Positions 1 through 8,209 of a stretch of DNA of 64,000 nucleotides are shown piece after piece. Within the stretch, counting starts at the first letter, position 1. The number at the start of each line of letters is the position of its first letter. Both the position numbers and the translations under genes were made by a program. Where the stretch lies: assembly GCF_003254525.1 (NCBI RefSeq), contig NZ_QFYS01000003.1, forward strand, positions 1 to 64,000, written 5' to 3'. The notes below the pieces were generated by a model that did not search any database, was not told the DNA's origin, and saw only the letters and a program-made list of their open reading frames with translations. This stretch comes from Phenylobacterium kunshanense (GTDB taxonomy: Bacteria > Pseudomonadota > Alphaproteobacteria > Caulobacterales > Caulobacteraceae).

Positions 1-684
1 GCCCGCGGCGTCGAAAAGAGCTTCCGCAATGGCGAGGAGGTCACGCCAGTCCTGAACGGTATCGACCTCGATCTGGATACCGGCGAACTGGTCGCCCTCG
101 TCGGGGCGTCCGGATCGGGCAAGTCGACGCTGCTTTCCATCCTCGGGCTGCTGCTGACGCCTTCGGCGGGCGAGATCCGGATCGGCGGAGAGCGCGTCGA
201 CGATCTCCCGGACAGAGAACGGGCCGTATTCCGCAACCGAAAGCTCGGCTTCGTCTTCCAGGCCCATCACCTGCTTCCCGATTTCAGCGCGCTCGAGAAT
301 GTGGCGTTTCCGGCGGCGGCGCGTGCCGGGGGGATCTCCCGAGAGCTGCGCCAGCGAGCCCGCGAGCTGCTTGTCCGCGTAGGGCTCGCGGATCGCGCTG
401 ATTGTCGGGCGACGCGCCTCTCCGGAGGTCAGAAACACAGCGTGGCGATCGCACGCGCACTGATCAATCGCCCGCTCCTCGTCCTGGCCGACGAGCCCAC
501 GGGAAACCTTGATCGGCAATCGGCCGAGCAGGTGCTGGAGCTGATGCGTGCGATGAACCGAGAGGATGGCGTCACCTTCCTGATCTGTACCCACGACGAG
601 CATGTCGCGGCGCAGTGCGCCCGACGTGTCACCCTGACCGACGGTCGCGTGACTGAGGACGCGAGAAGGGAAGCGGCGAGCTGA
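1..684 (+). CDS. LolD/MacB-type ABC transporter ATPase (5'-truncated)
   Basis: The frame is open from base 1 to the TGA at 682-684 (227 residues visible), so the start lies before the window. Visible motifs, numbered from the first visible residue: Walker A GASGSGKST (35-43), Q-loop Gln87, signature LSGGQ (140-144), Walker B LLVLADE (159-165), D-loop Asn-Leu-Asp (169-171) and switch His198. The sequence is typical of the LolD/MacB/FtsE family, which powers lipoprotein release or mechanotransmission transporters from the cytoplasmic side. The permease should lie upstream, outside the window. One oddity: after LSGGQ the usual Q-Q-R is Lys-His-Ser, so the conserved Arg is lost. LolD cannot be told from MacB-type without the permease. 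Confidence 0.9.
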   Translation, partial: ARGVEKSFRNGEEVTPVLNGIDLDLDTGELVALVGASGSGKSTLLSILGLLLTPSAGEIRIGGERVDDLPDRERAVFRNRKLGFVFQAHHLLPDFSALENVAFPAAARAGGISRELRQRARELLVRVGLADRADCRATRLSGGQKHSVAIARALINRPLLVLADEPTGNLDRQSAEQVLELMRAMNREDGVTFLICTHDEHVAAQCARRVTLTDGRVTEDARREAAS

Positions 685-1039
685 CGCGGGGAGAATCCTC
701 GTCCCGTGCGGTTCAAGCGGAGCTCTGAATCATGGCGCAGCGGGACGCGTTGGTAGCAGTGTTGGTACGTGGCGTTCCAATAGAGCAATCACCGAGGGAA
801 ATTTGAGTCCTGCCGGGCCCACCAGCAGCCAGTTTCAGAAGAGGCATCGGGCTCATCCAGGATCGAAGTCTGAAGTGAACCCTTCCCTGAGCCCGAACCA
901 TGCGGCTTCGGCCTCCCCCTTTGCGGGGCAGGGCTTGCTTCGAAAGGTCCGCGTCGGCTGAAGTCCCAGTCCCGCTCCTGGCGGGGGCCGGGACCTGGAG
1001 CCGGCGTCCTGGTCGCACCAGTGTTCTTGCCGAGGGCAG
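685..1039. other. Intergenic region between ATPase and nitroreductase
   Basis: No convincing gene lies in these 355 bases. The region holds the 3' flanks of two convergent genes and a short stretch that matches the 3' end of a tRNA (separate entry). The GC-rich stretch around 905-1015 has short C/G-run inverted repeats but no stem followed by a T-run, so no terminator is called. Confidence 0.6.
802..824 (+). other. tRNA 3'-end remnant (possible att-like scar)
   Basis: Bases 802-824 read as a near-canonical T-loop (TTTGAGT, with T where C56 is expected), a T-stem 3' strand CCTGC, an acceptor 3' strand CGGGCCC, a discriminator A and CCA. The expected partners are absent: the five bases upstream (GGAAA) do not pair with CCTGC, and no GGGCCCG 5' acceptor strand sits at tRNA distance. 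It is therefore not a functional tRNA. It may be a decayed tRNA or a 3'-end copy left by an element that integrated into a tRNA. No integrase is nearby. The isoacceptor cannot be assigned. Confidence 0.4.
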
Positions 1040-1717
1040 TCAGTCGTCGAAGCCGACGAAGACGGCTGCTTCCTTGACCGACTTGCGTTCGGAGACGACG
1101 GCATTGGCGGGGAAGGTGTCGTCCGGCCATCCGAGGGCGATGCTTTTCATGATCACCTGGTCGTCGGCGACCCCGGCGTGCTCGCGGACCACGGGTGACT
1201 GCATGATGCCCTGGCTGTTGATCACCGCGCCCAGGCCGCGCGACCAGGCGGCGTTGACGAGGTTGGTCGCCACTGCGCCGCAGTCGAAGGGCGCATCGTC
1301 GCTGCCCTCCAGTTCCTTGTCGAAGGTCACGATCACGCAGACCGGCGCGTCGAACTGGCGGAAGCCGCGCAGAACCCAGTCCTGGCGCGCCTCCTTGTCG
1401 TCCCGGGCGATGCCCATGGCGCCAAAGAGCTGTTTGGCGACGCCCACCTGCCGGTCGCGGTGCTTGCCCTCGAAGGCGCCGCCGACGCGGAACTCGCGCG
1501 AGTGGGGCACCCCCGCGAGGTTGCGCTCGGTGTTGCCGGCGCGGATGCGGTCCAGCGGCTCGCCCGTGATGACGTAGAAGTTCCAGGGCTGCACGTTCAT
1601 TGACGAAGGCGCCCGCATCGCCAGGGTGATGATCTCCTCGATCAACTCCCGGGGAACAGGGTCGGGCTTGTAACCGCGGATGCTCCGGCGACCGAGGATG
1701 ACGTCGTCAAATTGCAT
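1040..1717 (-). CDS. Nitroreductase family protein
   Basis: This 225-residue FMN-dependent oxidoreductase of the nitroreductase fold reduces nitro or quinone-type compounds with NAD(P)H; these enzymes are usually cytoplasmic dimers. Visible family marks: the N-terminal FMN phosphate motif RRSIRGY (residues 10-16), the flavin-contact segment PSSMNVQPW (37-45), and the C-terminal block with ALGWPDD. The length is normal. It reads alone, with the two-component system ending 171 bases upstream of it on the same strand and no close partner. The substrate cannot be inferred. Confidence 0.88.
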   Translation of the reverse strand: MQFDDVILGRRSIRGYKPDPVPRELIEEIITLAMRAPSSMNVQPWNFYVITGEPLDRIRAGNTERNLAGVPHSREFRVGGAFEGKHRDRQVGVAKQLFGAMGIARDDKEARQDWVLRGFRQFDAPVCVIVTFDKELEGSDDAPFDCGAVATNLVNAAWSRGLGAVINSQGIMQSPVVREHAGVADDQVIMKSIALGWPDDTFPANAVVSERKSVKEAAVFVGFDD

Positions 1718-1888
1718 GATGCCTCAGGAGGATTTGGCTCACCCAGGCCGCGGCCGGACCAGGTCTGTAGCTCCTAGCGAAAAACAGTCTACGCGACGTC
1801 ATTCAAGCCGCGACTTGCGCCGGAGGCGATCACCCACCGCTGCGCCCGACCTGCCGGGCCCGCCAGCGCGGGATTTCGGTTCAGCTCA

Positions 1889-3253
1889 TCACGCCCTCGC
1901 CGCAGGCAACTCCAGCACCGCGCGCAGGCCGCCTCGCGGGCTATCCTCGAGCCAGACCCGACCGCCGTACAGGTTGGCGAGGTCGCGCACGATCGGCAGG
2001 CCCAGGCCCGAACCCGGCGCCCGCTCGTCGAGCCGCTGACCCACATCGAACACCAGTTCCCAGCTCTCGGGCGGCAGCCCCGGGCCGTCGTCGTCGATGA
2101 CGATGCGGACGACCCCTTCGCGCGAGGTCGAGACCCCGACGAACACCTCGTCGGTCGCCCACTTGCCCGCGTTGTCCAGCAGGTTGGCGACCATCTCCGC
2201 CAGGTCCTGCGTCTCGACCGCCGCTGCGACCTGGTCAGCGCACTCCATCCGGTATCGAATTCCCCGGCGCCCGTGCAGGCGGTCCATGGCTGAGAGTATG
2301 GGCGCCAGCGTCGCATTCAGATCCGCCGCCGCGCCGGGCGCGCTGCGCGAGGCCGCCGCTCTTGCCCGGGCCATCTGGTAGTCGATCTGCCGCCGCATCC
2401 GGTCGCACTGGGCCAGGATCGCCGACGCGGCCTCTGACTGGCCTGCGGCGCGCAATCGCTCGCCTTCATCCACCAGGATGGCGAGCGGGGTCTTGAGCGC
2501 ATGAGCGAGGTTGCCGGCCTGGGCGCGCGCCCGGCGGATCATCTCCTCATTGGCGTCGAGCAGGGCGTTGAGGTCCTGGACGAGCGGTCTCACCTCGCTG
2601 GGGCTGTCCTCGGGCAGGCGTCGCACGCGCCCGCTGCGGACGTCGGCCAGGGCCGTGCGGACCCGGCCCAGAGGCTGCAGGCCGAAGGTCACCTGCAGGA
2701 AGGCCGCGACCACCAGCCCGAGGGCGATGACGCCCAAGGAGAGGGCCAGTGTCCGGTTGAAGTCGGCCAGCACCAGGTCGAGCTCCCGCTCATCGACGCC
2801 GATGGCGATCCGCAGGGGCTCGCCGCCCGCGCCGGCCGGCACGATGGTCCGCTCGACGAGGCGTACCGGGCCTCGCGGCCCGGTGATGAAGACATGGCGC
2901 TCCACACCGGTGGCCGGCGGCGCACCATCAAGGACGAGCGGATGTCCCGCCAGGGACCCCGACAGCACGGGCGCGCTGCCCTGCCGCTCGATCTGCCAGT
3001 AGAAGCCGGATCCCGGTGGCAGGAACCGGGGATCGCTGAGGCGCCGGTGCAGGTAGGGCCGGCCGGTCGGGTCCACCGCCGCCAGGGCGATCAGTTCTTC
3101 GGCGTGGCCATGCAGCTCCCCATCGAACTGCTCCGTCACATGCTCGCGGAACAGCTCGGACAGCGCCAAGCCGCTGAGCGCTACGCCGCCGATGATCCAC
3201 ACTACGGACCCGACGATCAGTCGCGCCCGAAAGCTCCGCCAACGCGCCTTCAC
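1889..3253 (-). CDS. Sensor histidine kinase (PhoQ-like H-box)
   Basis: Membrane sensor kinase of 454 residues from the chosen start. TM1 is at about 9-34, a periplasmic sensor region follows, TM2 is at about 167-189, then HAMP, then the dimerisation/phosphoacceptor box NLAHALKTPLAIL with His252. The ATPase domain has N-box NLLDNAGKWA, G1 DDDGPGLP and G2 GSGLGLP. I chose the GTG at 3253 because it follows the response regulator stop (3257-3255) after one base; an ATG at 3301 in frame would overlap the regulator by 47 bases. The NLAHALKTPLA H-box matches the PhoQ subgroup. It is cotranscribed with the regulator and divergent from an RND efflux operon, which suggests that the pump is its target and that it senses a periplasmic metal or envelope signal. 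Confidence 0.93.
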   Translation of the reverse strand: MKARWRSFRARLIVGSVVWIIGGVALSGLALSELFREHVTEQFDGELHGHAEELIALAAVDPTGRPYLHRRLSDPRFLPPGSGFYWQIERQGSAPVLSGSLAGHPLVLDGAPPATGVERHVFITGPRGPVRLVERTIVPAGAGGEPLRIAIGVDERELDLVLADFNRTLALSLGVIALGLVVAAFLQVTFGLQPLGRVRTALADVRSGRVRRLPEDSPSEVRPLVQDLNALLDANEEMIRRARAQAGNLAHALKTPLAILVDEGERLRAAGQSEAASAILAQCDRMRRQIDYQMARARAAASRSAPGAAADLNATLAPILSAMDRLHGRRGIRYRMECADQVAAAVETQDLAEMVANLLDNAGKWATDEVFVGVSTSREGVVRIVIDDDGPGLPPESWELVFDVGQRLDERAPGSGLGLPIVRDLANLYGGRVWLEDSPRGGLRAVLELPAARA

Positions 3254-3254
3254 G

Positions 3255-3908
3255 TCAACCCATCCGGTAGCCGAGGCCACGGATCGTGCGGATCCGCTCA
3301 CGGCCTAGCTTGCGTCTGAGGCGGGCGACATAGACCTCCATGGTGTTGGACTCGCGCACCTCCTCCATCGGGTAGACGTGGTCCATCAGTTCGCCCTGCG
3401 AGACGATCCGCCCGCGCCGATGCATGAGGTATTCGAGGATCCGCAGCTCCCGCGCCGTCAGTTCGACGGTGTGGCCGTCCACCTGCGCGACGCCGGCCGC
3501 GGGGTCGAGGTCCAGTCCGTTGAGCGACAGGACTGGCGAGGCCCCGCCGCCCGAGCGGCGAACCAGCGCCCGCAGGCGCGCCACGACCTCCGCCGACTGG
3601 AACGGCTTGCCCAGATAGTCGTCGGCGCCGGCGTTCAGGCCCTCCACACGGTCGGTCCAGGCGTCGCGCGCCGTCAGCACAAGCACGGGCATATTCCGCC
3701 CCGCCCGCCGCCAGCGGCGCAGGACGTCCAGTCCGGGAAGGCGCGGCAGACCCAGATCCAGCACTACGGCGTCAAAGGTCGCCGTCTCCCCCAGCTCTGC
3801 GGCCTCCTCGCCATCGCCGGCGCGGTCGACGGCAAACCCCGCCTCCGTCAGCGCCAGCTCCAGCCGGCGCGCCAGCTCGCTGTCGTCCTCGACCAGAAGC
3901 ACACGCAT
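3255..3908 (-). CDS. OmpR/PhoP-family response regulator
   Basis: 217 residues from the ATG at 3908; an in-frame ATG at 3923 would add five residues (MLGRR) and is less likely because the receiver domain starts directly at MRVLLVEDD. Receiver domain: acidic pair Asp8-Asp9, phospho-acceptor Asp51, Thr79 and Lys101. The C-terminal winged helix has the usual ELTARE, SNTMEVYVARLRRK and IRTIRGLGYRM blocks. It is followed after one base by its kinase. The divergent intergenic region carries half-sites at exact 11-bp period, the geometry OmpR-family dimers bind, so autoregulation and control of the efflux operon are both likely (inference). Confidence 0.95.
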   Translation of the reverse strand: MRVLLVEDDSELARRLELALTEAGFAVDRAGDGEEAAELGETATFDAVVLDLGLPRLPGLDVLRRWRRAGRNMPVLVLTARDAWTDRVEGLNAGADDYLGKPFQSAEVVARLRALVRRSGGGASPVLSLNGLDLDPAAGVAQVDGHTVELTARELRILEYLMHRRGRIVSQGELMDHVYPMEEVRESNTMEVYVARLRRKLGRERIRTIRGLGYRMG

Positions 3909-3930
3909 GCGCCTGCCTAGCACGCCTGGG

Positions 3931-4000
3931 CTGAAACCTGCCTGAAAGCCGGCGCGCGGACGTTCAGCTTCATTTCAGCTTCGCGTCAGGGTCATTTCAG
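3931..4000. promoter_or_regulatory. 11-bp-phased direct repeats, probable response-regulator operator
   Basis: Hexamers gTTCAG (3962), TTTCAG (3973), CGTCAG (3984) and TTTCAG (3995) start exactly 11 bases apart. Two opposite-strand copies, CTGAAA, start at 3931 and 3942, also 11 apart. Direct repeats at one-helical-turn spacing are the usual binding geometry of OmpR/PhoP-family regulators. The array lies between the divergent response regulator (start 3908) and the efflux adaptor (start 4058), which explains both strands. The spacing is seen; binding is inferred. Confidence 0.65.
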
Positions 4001-4057
4001 CGAGGCCTGCCAGAGAGGGCTCGCCGTGAACTCCACGGCCAGCGAGGACCCTAAGTC

Positions 4058-5116
4058 TTGCCGACGCTCAACTCCCGAGTCCGTGGCGCTTTCGGCGCGC
4101 TTGCCCTCACTGTCCTTGCCGGCTCGGCCCTCGCGGCATCCCCCCCGCTCGTGAAGGTCACGCCGGCGCAGGAGCGGGCGATGGGGCTGCGCACCGCAGT
4201 CGCATCGCCCGTTTCCGAAGCGCCCGTCGCCACTCTGTCGGCCACCGCCGCCCCGGCGATGAACGGGCGTATGGTGGCCGCGGCGCCCTTCGCCGGGACG
4301 GTCCTGCGGGTGGACGTACTGGAGGGCCAGGACGTCCGCGCCGGCCAGCCGCTGGCCCTGCTGTTCAGCCAGGATGCGTTGCGCGTGGGCGCCGAGCTGG
4401 CGCAGGCGGAGGCCGAGCTGCGCGCCGCCGACGCCGCCAGCAGACGCGCCCGCACCCTGGCCGCCGAGGGGATCATCGCCGGCGCCCGTGCCGAGGAGGC
4501 TGGCGCGCGGGCAGGCCAGGCCCGGGCGCTGGTGAGCGAGAAGCGGCGGCTGCTCTCCGCCGCCGGGGGCGGCGGCCGTGCGGGCGAATACGTCCTGCGC
4601 GCGCCCATCGCGGGCCGGGTCTCCCAGCTCAACCTTCAGCCTGGGGCGGGGGTCGAGGCCATGGCGCCCGCGGTGGTCATCGACCGGGGTGGCCGGACCT
4701 GGCTAGAGGCCAGGCTGCCGGCGGCCCAGGCCGGGCGCGTGAAGGTCGGCGCTGCGGTCGATGCCGAAGGCCGCCGCGGGCGCGTGGTCGCCGTCGGATC
4801 GGCCATCGACGCCCGCACCCGGTCCGTCATCCTGCGCGCCGAACTGCCGCCAGAGGCCGAGGTGCTTCCGGGCCGTGCGGTCTGGATGACGGTCTACGCC
4901 AAGGCGCCGCCGGGCGCGGTCAGCGTGCCCCGCGCGGCGGTCGTGGCGGTGAATGGGCGCGACACCGTCTTCGCCCGCACCGCCGCCGGCTACCAGCCGG
5001 TTCCCGTCGCGCTGGTCGGCCAGTCGCCGACCACCACCGTGGTGACGGGCCTGCGCCCTGGAATCCCGGTGGCCACGGCGGGCGTCAGCCAACTCAAGGC
5101 CGCGGCGGGGCGCTGA
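4058..5116 (+). CDS. RND efflux periplasmic adaptor (CzcB/CusB-type)
   Basis: 352-residue HlyD/membrane-fusion protein that links the inner-membrane RND pump to the outer-membrane channel. It has a cleavable signal peptide (hydrophobic stretch ending ALA near residue 27), a lipoyl/barrel segment with FAGTVLRVDVLEGQDVRAGQ, an alpha-helical hairpin rich in Ala/Arg/Glu (about 105-165), a second lipoyl half ending LRAPIAGRVSQL, and a beta-barrel C-terminal part. The start is a TTG at 4058 with a GAGGA about ten bases upstream; no ATG fits. The pump gene follows after 3 bases. No N-terminal metal-binding His/Met cluster is obvious, so the substrate is undetermined. Confidence 0.9.
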   Translation: MPTLNSRVRGAFGALALTVLAGSALAASPPLVKVTPAQERAMGLRTAVASPVSEAPVATLSATAAPAMNGRMVAAAPFAGTVLRVDVLEGQDVRAGQPLALLFSQDALRVGAELAQAEAELRAADAASRRARTLAAEGIIAGARAEEAGARAGQARALVSEKRRLLSAAGGGGRAGEYVLRAPIAGRVSQLNLQPGAGVEAMAPAVVIDRGGRTWLEARLPAAQAGRVKVGAAVDAEGRRGRVVAVGSAIDARTRSVILRAELPPEAEVLPGRAVWMTVYAKAPPGAVSVPRAAVVAVNGRDTVFARTAAGYQPVPVALVGQSPTTTVVTGLRPGIPVATAGVSQLKAAAGR

Positions 5117-5119
5117 TCG

Positions 5120-8100
5120 ATGTTCGCCCGCCTTGTCAGCCTGGCCCTCTCCCAGCGCCTCATGATCCTCGTGGCGGCGTTCGGCCTGCTGCTGGCGGGG
5201 ATCGACGCCTATCGCAAGCTGCCGGTCGACGCCTTTCCGGACATCTCGCCCACCCAGGTGAAGATCATCCTGAAGGCCCCGGGCATGACGCCGGAGGAGG
5301 TGGAGAACCAGGTCATCGCGCCACTGGAGATGGAGCTCCTGGGCATTCCCAAACAGGCCATGCTGCGGTCCACTGCCAAGTACGCGATCGCCGACATTAC
5401 CCTGGATTTCCAGGAAGGGACGGACGTCTACTGGGCGCGCCAGCAGACCGCCGAGCGACTGGCGAACGCCATGGACGCGCTGCCGGCCGGCGTCAGCGGC
5501 GGCCTGTCGCCGATTTCGACCCCGCTCTCCGACGTCTACATGTTCACCCTGGAAGGGCCGGGTCTCTCCCTGGAGGAGCGCCGGACGCTGCTGGACTGGA
5601 CGGTCCGACCCGCCCTGCGTGGGTTGCCTGGTGTGGCGGACGTGAATGTGCTGGGCGGACGGGCCCGGGCGTTCGAGGTCGTTCCGGATCCCGCGGCGCT
5701 GGCGGCCTCTGGCCTGACGACGGCCAGCCTGCGGCAGGCCCTCGAAGCCGCCAACCGCAACGACGGCGCCGGTCGCCTGATTGAGGGCGAGGAAGCCCTG
5801 GTCGTCCGCGTCGTCGGCGCCGCCGTCACGCTGGACGACCTTCGCGCCACGCCGATCGCTTTGCCGGGCGGCGGCTCGGTGCGGCTGGGCGATATCGCCG
5901 AGGTGCGAACAGGGGCGCTTACCCGTTACGGCGCCGTCACCGAGGACGGTCGCGGCGAGGCCGTGCAGGCGATCGTGATCGCGCTGAAGGGCGCCGACGC
6001 CAAGGCCGTGGTCGCGCAGGTCAAGGCGCGGCTGGCCGAAGTCCAGACCAGCCTGCCCAAGGGCGTCACGATCAGCCCCTTCTACGACCGCTCCGAACTT
6101 GTCGAGCGCGCGACCGGCACGGTGACCAAGGCCCTGATGGAGGCGACGATCCTGGTGGTCGTGCTCCTGCTGCTGTTCCTGGGCGAGCTGCGCGCCGCGG
6201 TGGTGGTGGCCGTGACCCTGCCGTTCGCGGCGCTCACCACCTTCCTCCTCATGCGGACCTTCGGCCTGTCGGCGAACCTGATGAGCCTGGGCGGACTGGC
6301 CATCGCGATAGGCATGCTGGTCGACGCGGCCGTAGTCGTGGTGGAGAATACCGTGGAGCGGCTCAACAGCCCCGACATCAAGGGCTCGCGGAAGCTGCAC
6401 CTCATCCACGAGGCCTGCCGAGAGGTGGCGACCCCGGTCGTCTCGGGCGTCATCATCATCTGCCTCGTGTTCATGCCGCTGCTGTCCCTGCAGGGGCTGG
6501 AGGGCAAGCTGTTCGCGCCGGTGGCCCTGACCATCGTGTTCGCCCTGGGATCGTCGCTGGCGCTGTCCTTCACGCTGATCCCGGTCCTCTCATCATTCCT
6601 CCTCAAGCCGCAGCCACACCACGACTCCTGGCTGATGCGGCGGGTTGGACCGGCCTATTCGCGGCTGCTGGAGCGGTCCCTCGCCCGTCCCATGCCCGTG
6701 GTGGCCGCGGCGGTCGTCGGGATGGCGGCCGCGGGCGCGGGCTATGTCTTCATCGGCAAGAGCTTCATGCCCACAATGGACGAGGGCGCGATCCTCATGC
6801 AGCTCGCAAAGCTGCCCTCCGTGAACCTGGACGAGAGCACGCGCCAGGACATGGCGGTCCAGCGCGCCGTTCTGGAGCGCGTGCCCGAGGTGAAGCGCAT
6901 CGTAGCGCGCGTGGGCTCTGACGAGCTTGGGCTCGACCCCATGGGTCTGAACGAGACCGACAGCTTCCTTGTGCTGGCGCCAAAATCCGAGTGGCGGCGG
7001 CAGGATAAGGCCTGGCTGACGGACGAACTGCGCAGGGTGGTCGCGGACTTCTCCGGCGTGGACGCCGCCTTCACCCAGCCGATCGAGATGCGGGTCTCGG
7101 AGATGCTCACCGGCAGCCGCGGCGACCTGGCGGTGAAGGTCTTTGGTCCGGACCTCGCCACGCTCGGGGACTTGGCGGCCCGCATCGAGGCGGTGCTGAA
7201 GTCCACTCCGGGCGCGGCCGATGTCTACACGGTAGCTGGTGACAGCCTGGCCTATCTGCAGTTCGACATGAATCGGGCCGCGGCCGGACGAAGCGGCCTG
7301 TCGATCGAGGACGTCCAGACCGAACTGAGGGCCCAGATCGAAGGGGCGCCCGCTGGCGTCGTGTTCGAGCCGGGCCGCCGGACGCCGATCCTCGTGCGGG
7401 GGCCAGAGGCGGCCCGTGCACAGCCCGAGCAGATCGAGCAGCTTGAGATCGCCACGCCTGACGGGGGCCTCGCACGCCTTTCGGAGCTGGCGGCCGCGCG
7501 CCGGGTCGACGGTCCCCTGAAGATCGATCGGGAGAACGCCTCTCGCTTCGCCGTCATCCAGGCCTACGTCACCGGCCGCGACCTTGTCGGCTTCGTTTCC
7601 GACGCCCAGGCGCGGGTGGCGCGCGAGGTCCCGTTGCCTCAGGGCTATCGCCTGGCCTGGGGCGGTCAGTTCGAGAACCAGCGCCGCGCGGCCGCGCGGC
7701 TGGGGATCGTCGTACCGGCGGCGCTCGGCCTCATATTCCTCGTCCTGTTCGCCACCCTGCGTTCGATGCGTCAGGCGCTGCTGATCCTGGCCAACATCCC
7801 TTTCGCCCTGATCGGCGGGATGTTGGCCCTTTGGGCGTCGGGCCAGTACCTTTCTGTGCCGGCCTCGGTCGGCTTCATCGCCCTGCTTGGGATCGCCGTG
7901 CTGAACGGACTGGTCCTGGTCTCGCACTTCAACGACCTGATCCAGCGGGGGCTCAGCATCGGTGACGCGGTCGTGGAAGGGTCGCGCCGGCGGCTGCGCC
8001 CGGTGCTGATGACGGCCAGCATCACGGCCCTTGGCCTTGTTCCGCTGCTGCTCGCCACCGGTCCCGGCTCGGAGATCCAGAAGCCCCTGGCGATCGTGGT

Positions 8101-8209
8101 GGTCGGCGGCCTCGTCACGTCCACGCTGCTGACCCTGATCCTGCTTCCCATTCTGTACCGGCGCTTCGGGCTCGAGCGGGGCGCGGCGGCCCGCGAGGTG
8201 ACTGCATGA
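5120..8209 (+). CDS. RND efflux permease, heavy-metal (HME) CzcA/CusA family
   Basis: 1029 residues, normal for a trimeric RND pump. It has an N-terminal TM helix, a large periplasmic domain, TMs 2-6, a second periplasmic domain and TMs 7-12. HME-family marks are the N-terminal VDAFPDISPTQVKI segment and FQEGTDVYWARQ. The TM4 proton-relay segment is AIAIGMLVDAAVVVVEN (394-410), with Asp402 and Glu409 present. The divalent-type DFG preceding the Asp in CzcA is replaced by the A-I-G pattern seen in CusA, so monovalent ions (Cu/Ag) or another substrate are as likely as Zn/Co/Cd. It lies between its adaptor and its outer-membrane partner, and its stop overlaps the latter's start by 4 bases. Confidence 0.93.
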   Translation: MFARLVSLALSQRLMILVAAFGLLLAGIDAYRKLPVDAFPDISPTQVKIILKAPGMTPEEVENQVIAPLEMELLGIPKQAMLRSTAKYAIADITLDFQEGTDVYWARQQTAERLANAMDALPAGVSGGLSPISTPLSDVYMFTLEGPGLSLEERRTLLDWTVRPALRGLPGVADVNVLGGRARAFEVVPDPAALAASGLTTASLRQALEAANRNDGAGRLIEGEEALVVRVVGAAVTLDDLRATPIALPGGGSVRLGDIAEVRTGALTRYGAVTEDGRGEAVQAIVIALKGADAKAVVAQVKARLAEVQTSLPKGVTISPFYDRSELVERATGTVTKALMEATILVVVLLLLFLGELRAAVVVAVTLPFAALTTFLLMRTFGLSANLMSLGGLAIAIGMLVDAAVVVVENTVERLNSPDIKGSRKLHLIHEACREVATPVVSGVIIICLVFMPLLSLQGLEGKLFAPVALTIVFALGSSLALSFTLIPVLSSFLLKPQPHHDSWLMRRVGPAYSRLLERSLARPMPVVAAAVVGMAAAGAGYVFIGKSFMPTMDEGAILMQLAKLPSVNLDESTRQDMAVQRAVLERVPEVKRIVARVGSDELGLDPMGLNETDSFLVLAPKSEWRRQDKAWLTDELRRVVADFSGVDAAFTQPIEMRVSEMLTGSRGDLAVKVFGPDLATLGDLAARIEAVLKSTPGAADVYTVAGDSLAYLQFDMNRAAAGRSGLSIEDVQTELRAQIEGAPAGVVFEPGRRTPILVRGPEAARAQPEQIEQLEIATPDGGLARLSELAAARRVDGPLKIDRENASRFAVIQAYVTGRDLVGFVSDAQARVAREVPLPQGYRLAWGGQFENQRRAAARLGIVVPAALGLIFLVLFATLRSMRQALLILANIPFALIGGMLALWASGQYLSVPASVGFIALLGIAVLNGLVLVSHFNDLIQRGLSIGDAVVEGSRRRLRPVLMTASITALGLVPLLLATGPGSEIQKPLAIVVVGGLVTSTLLTLILLPILYRRFGLERGAAAREVTA

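Noticed and set aside
4703..6409. Long minus-strand open frame of 568 codons opposite the efflux adaptor and pump
   Set aside because: It is antisense to two strongly conserved genes, has low-complexity His/Arg/Gln/Gly composition and no domain; a GC-rich shadow.
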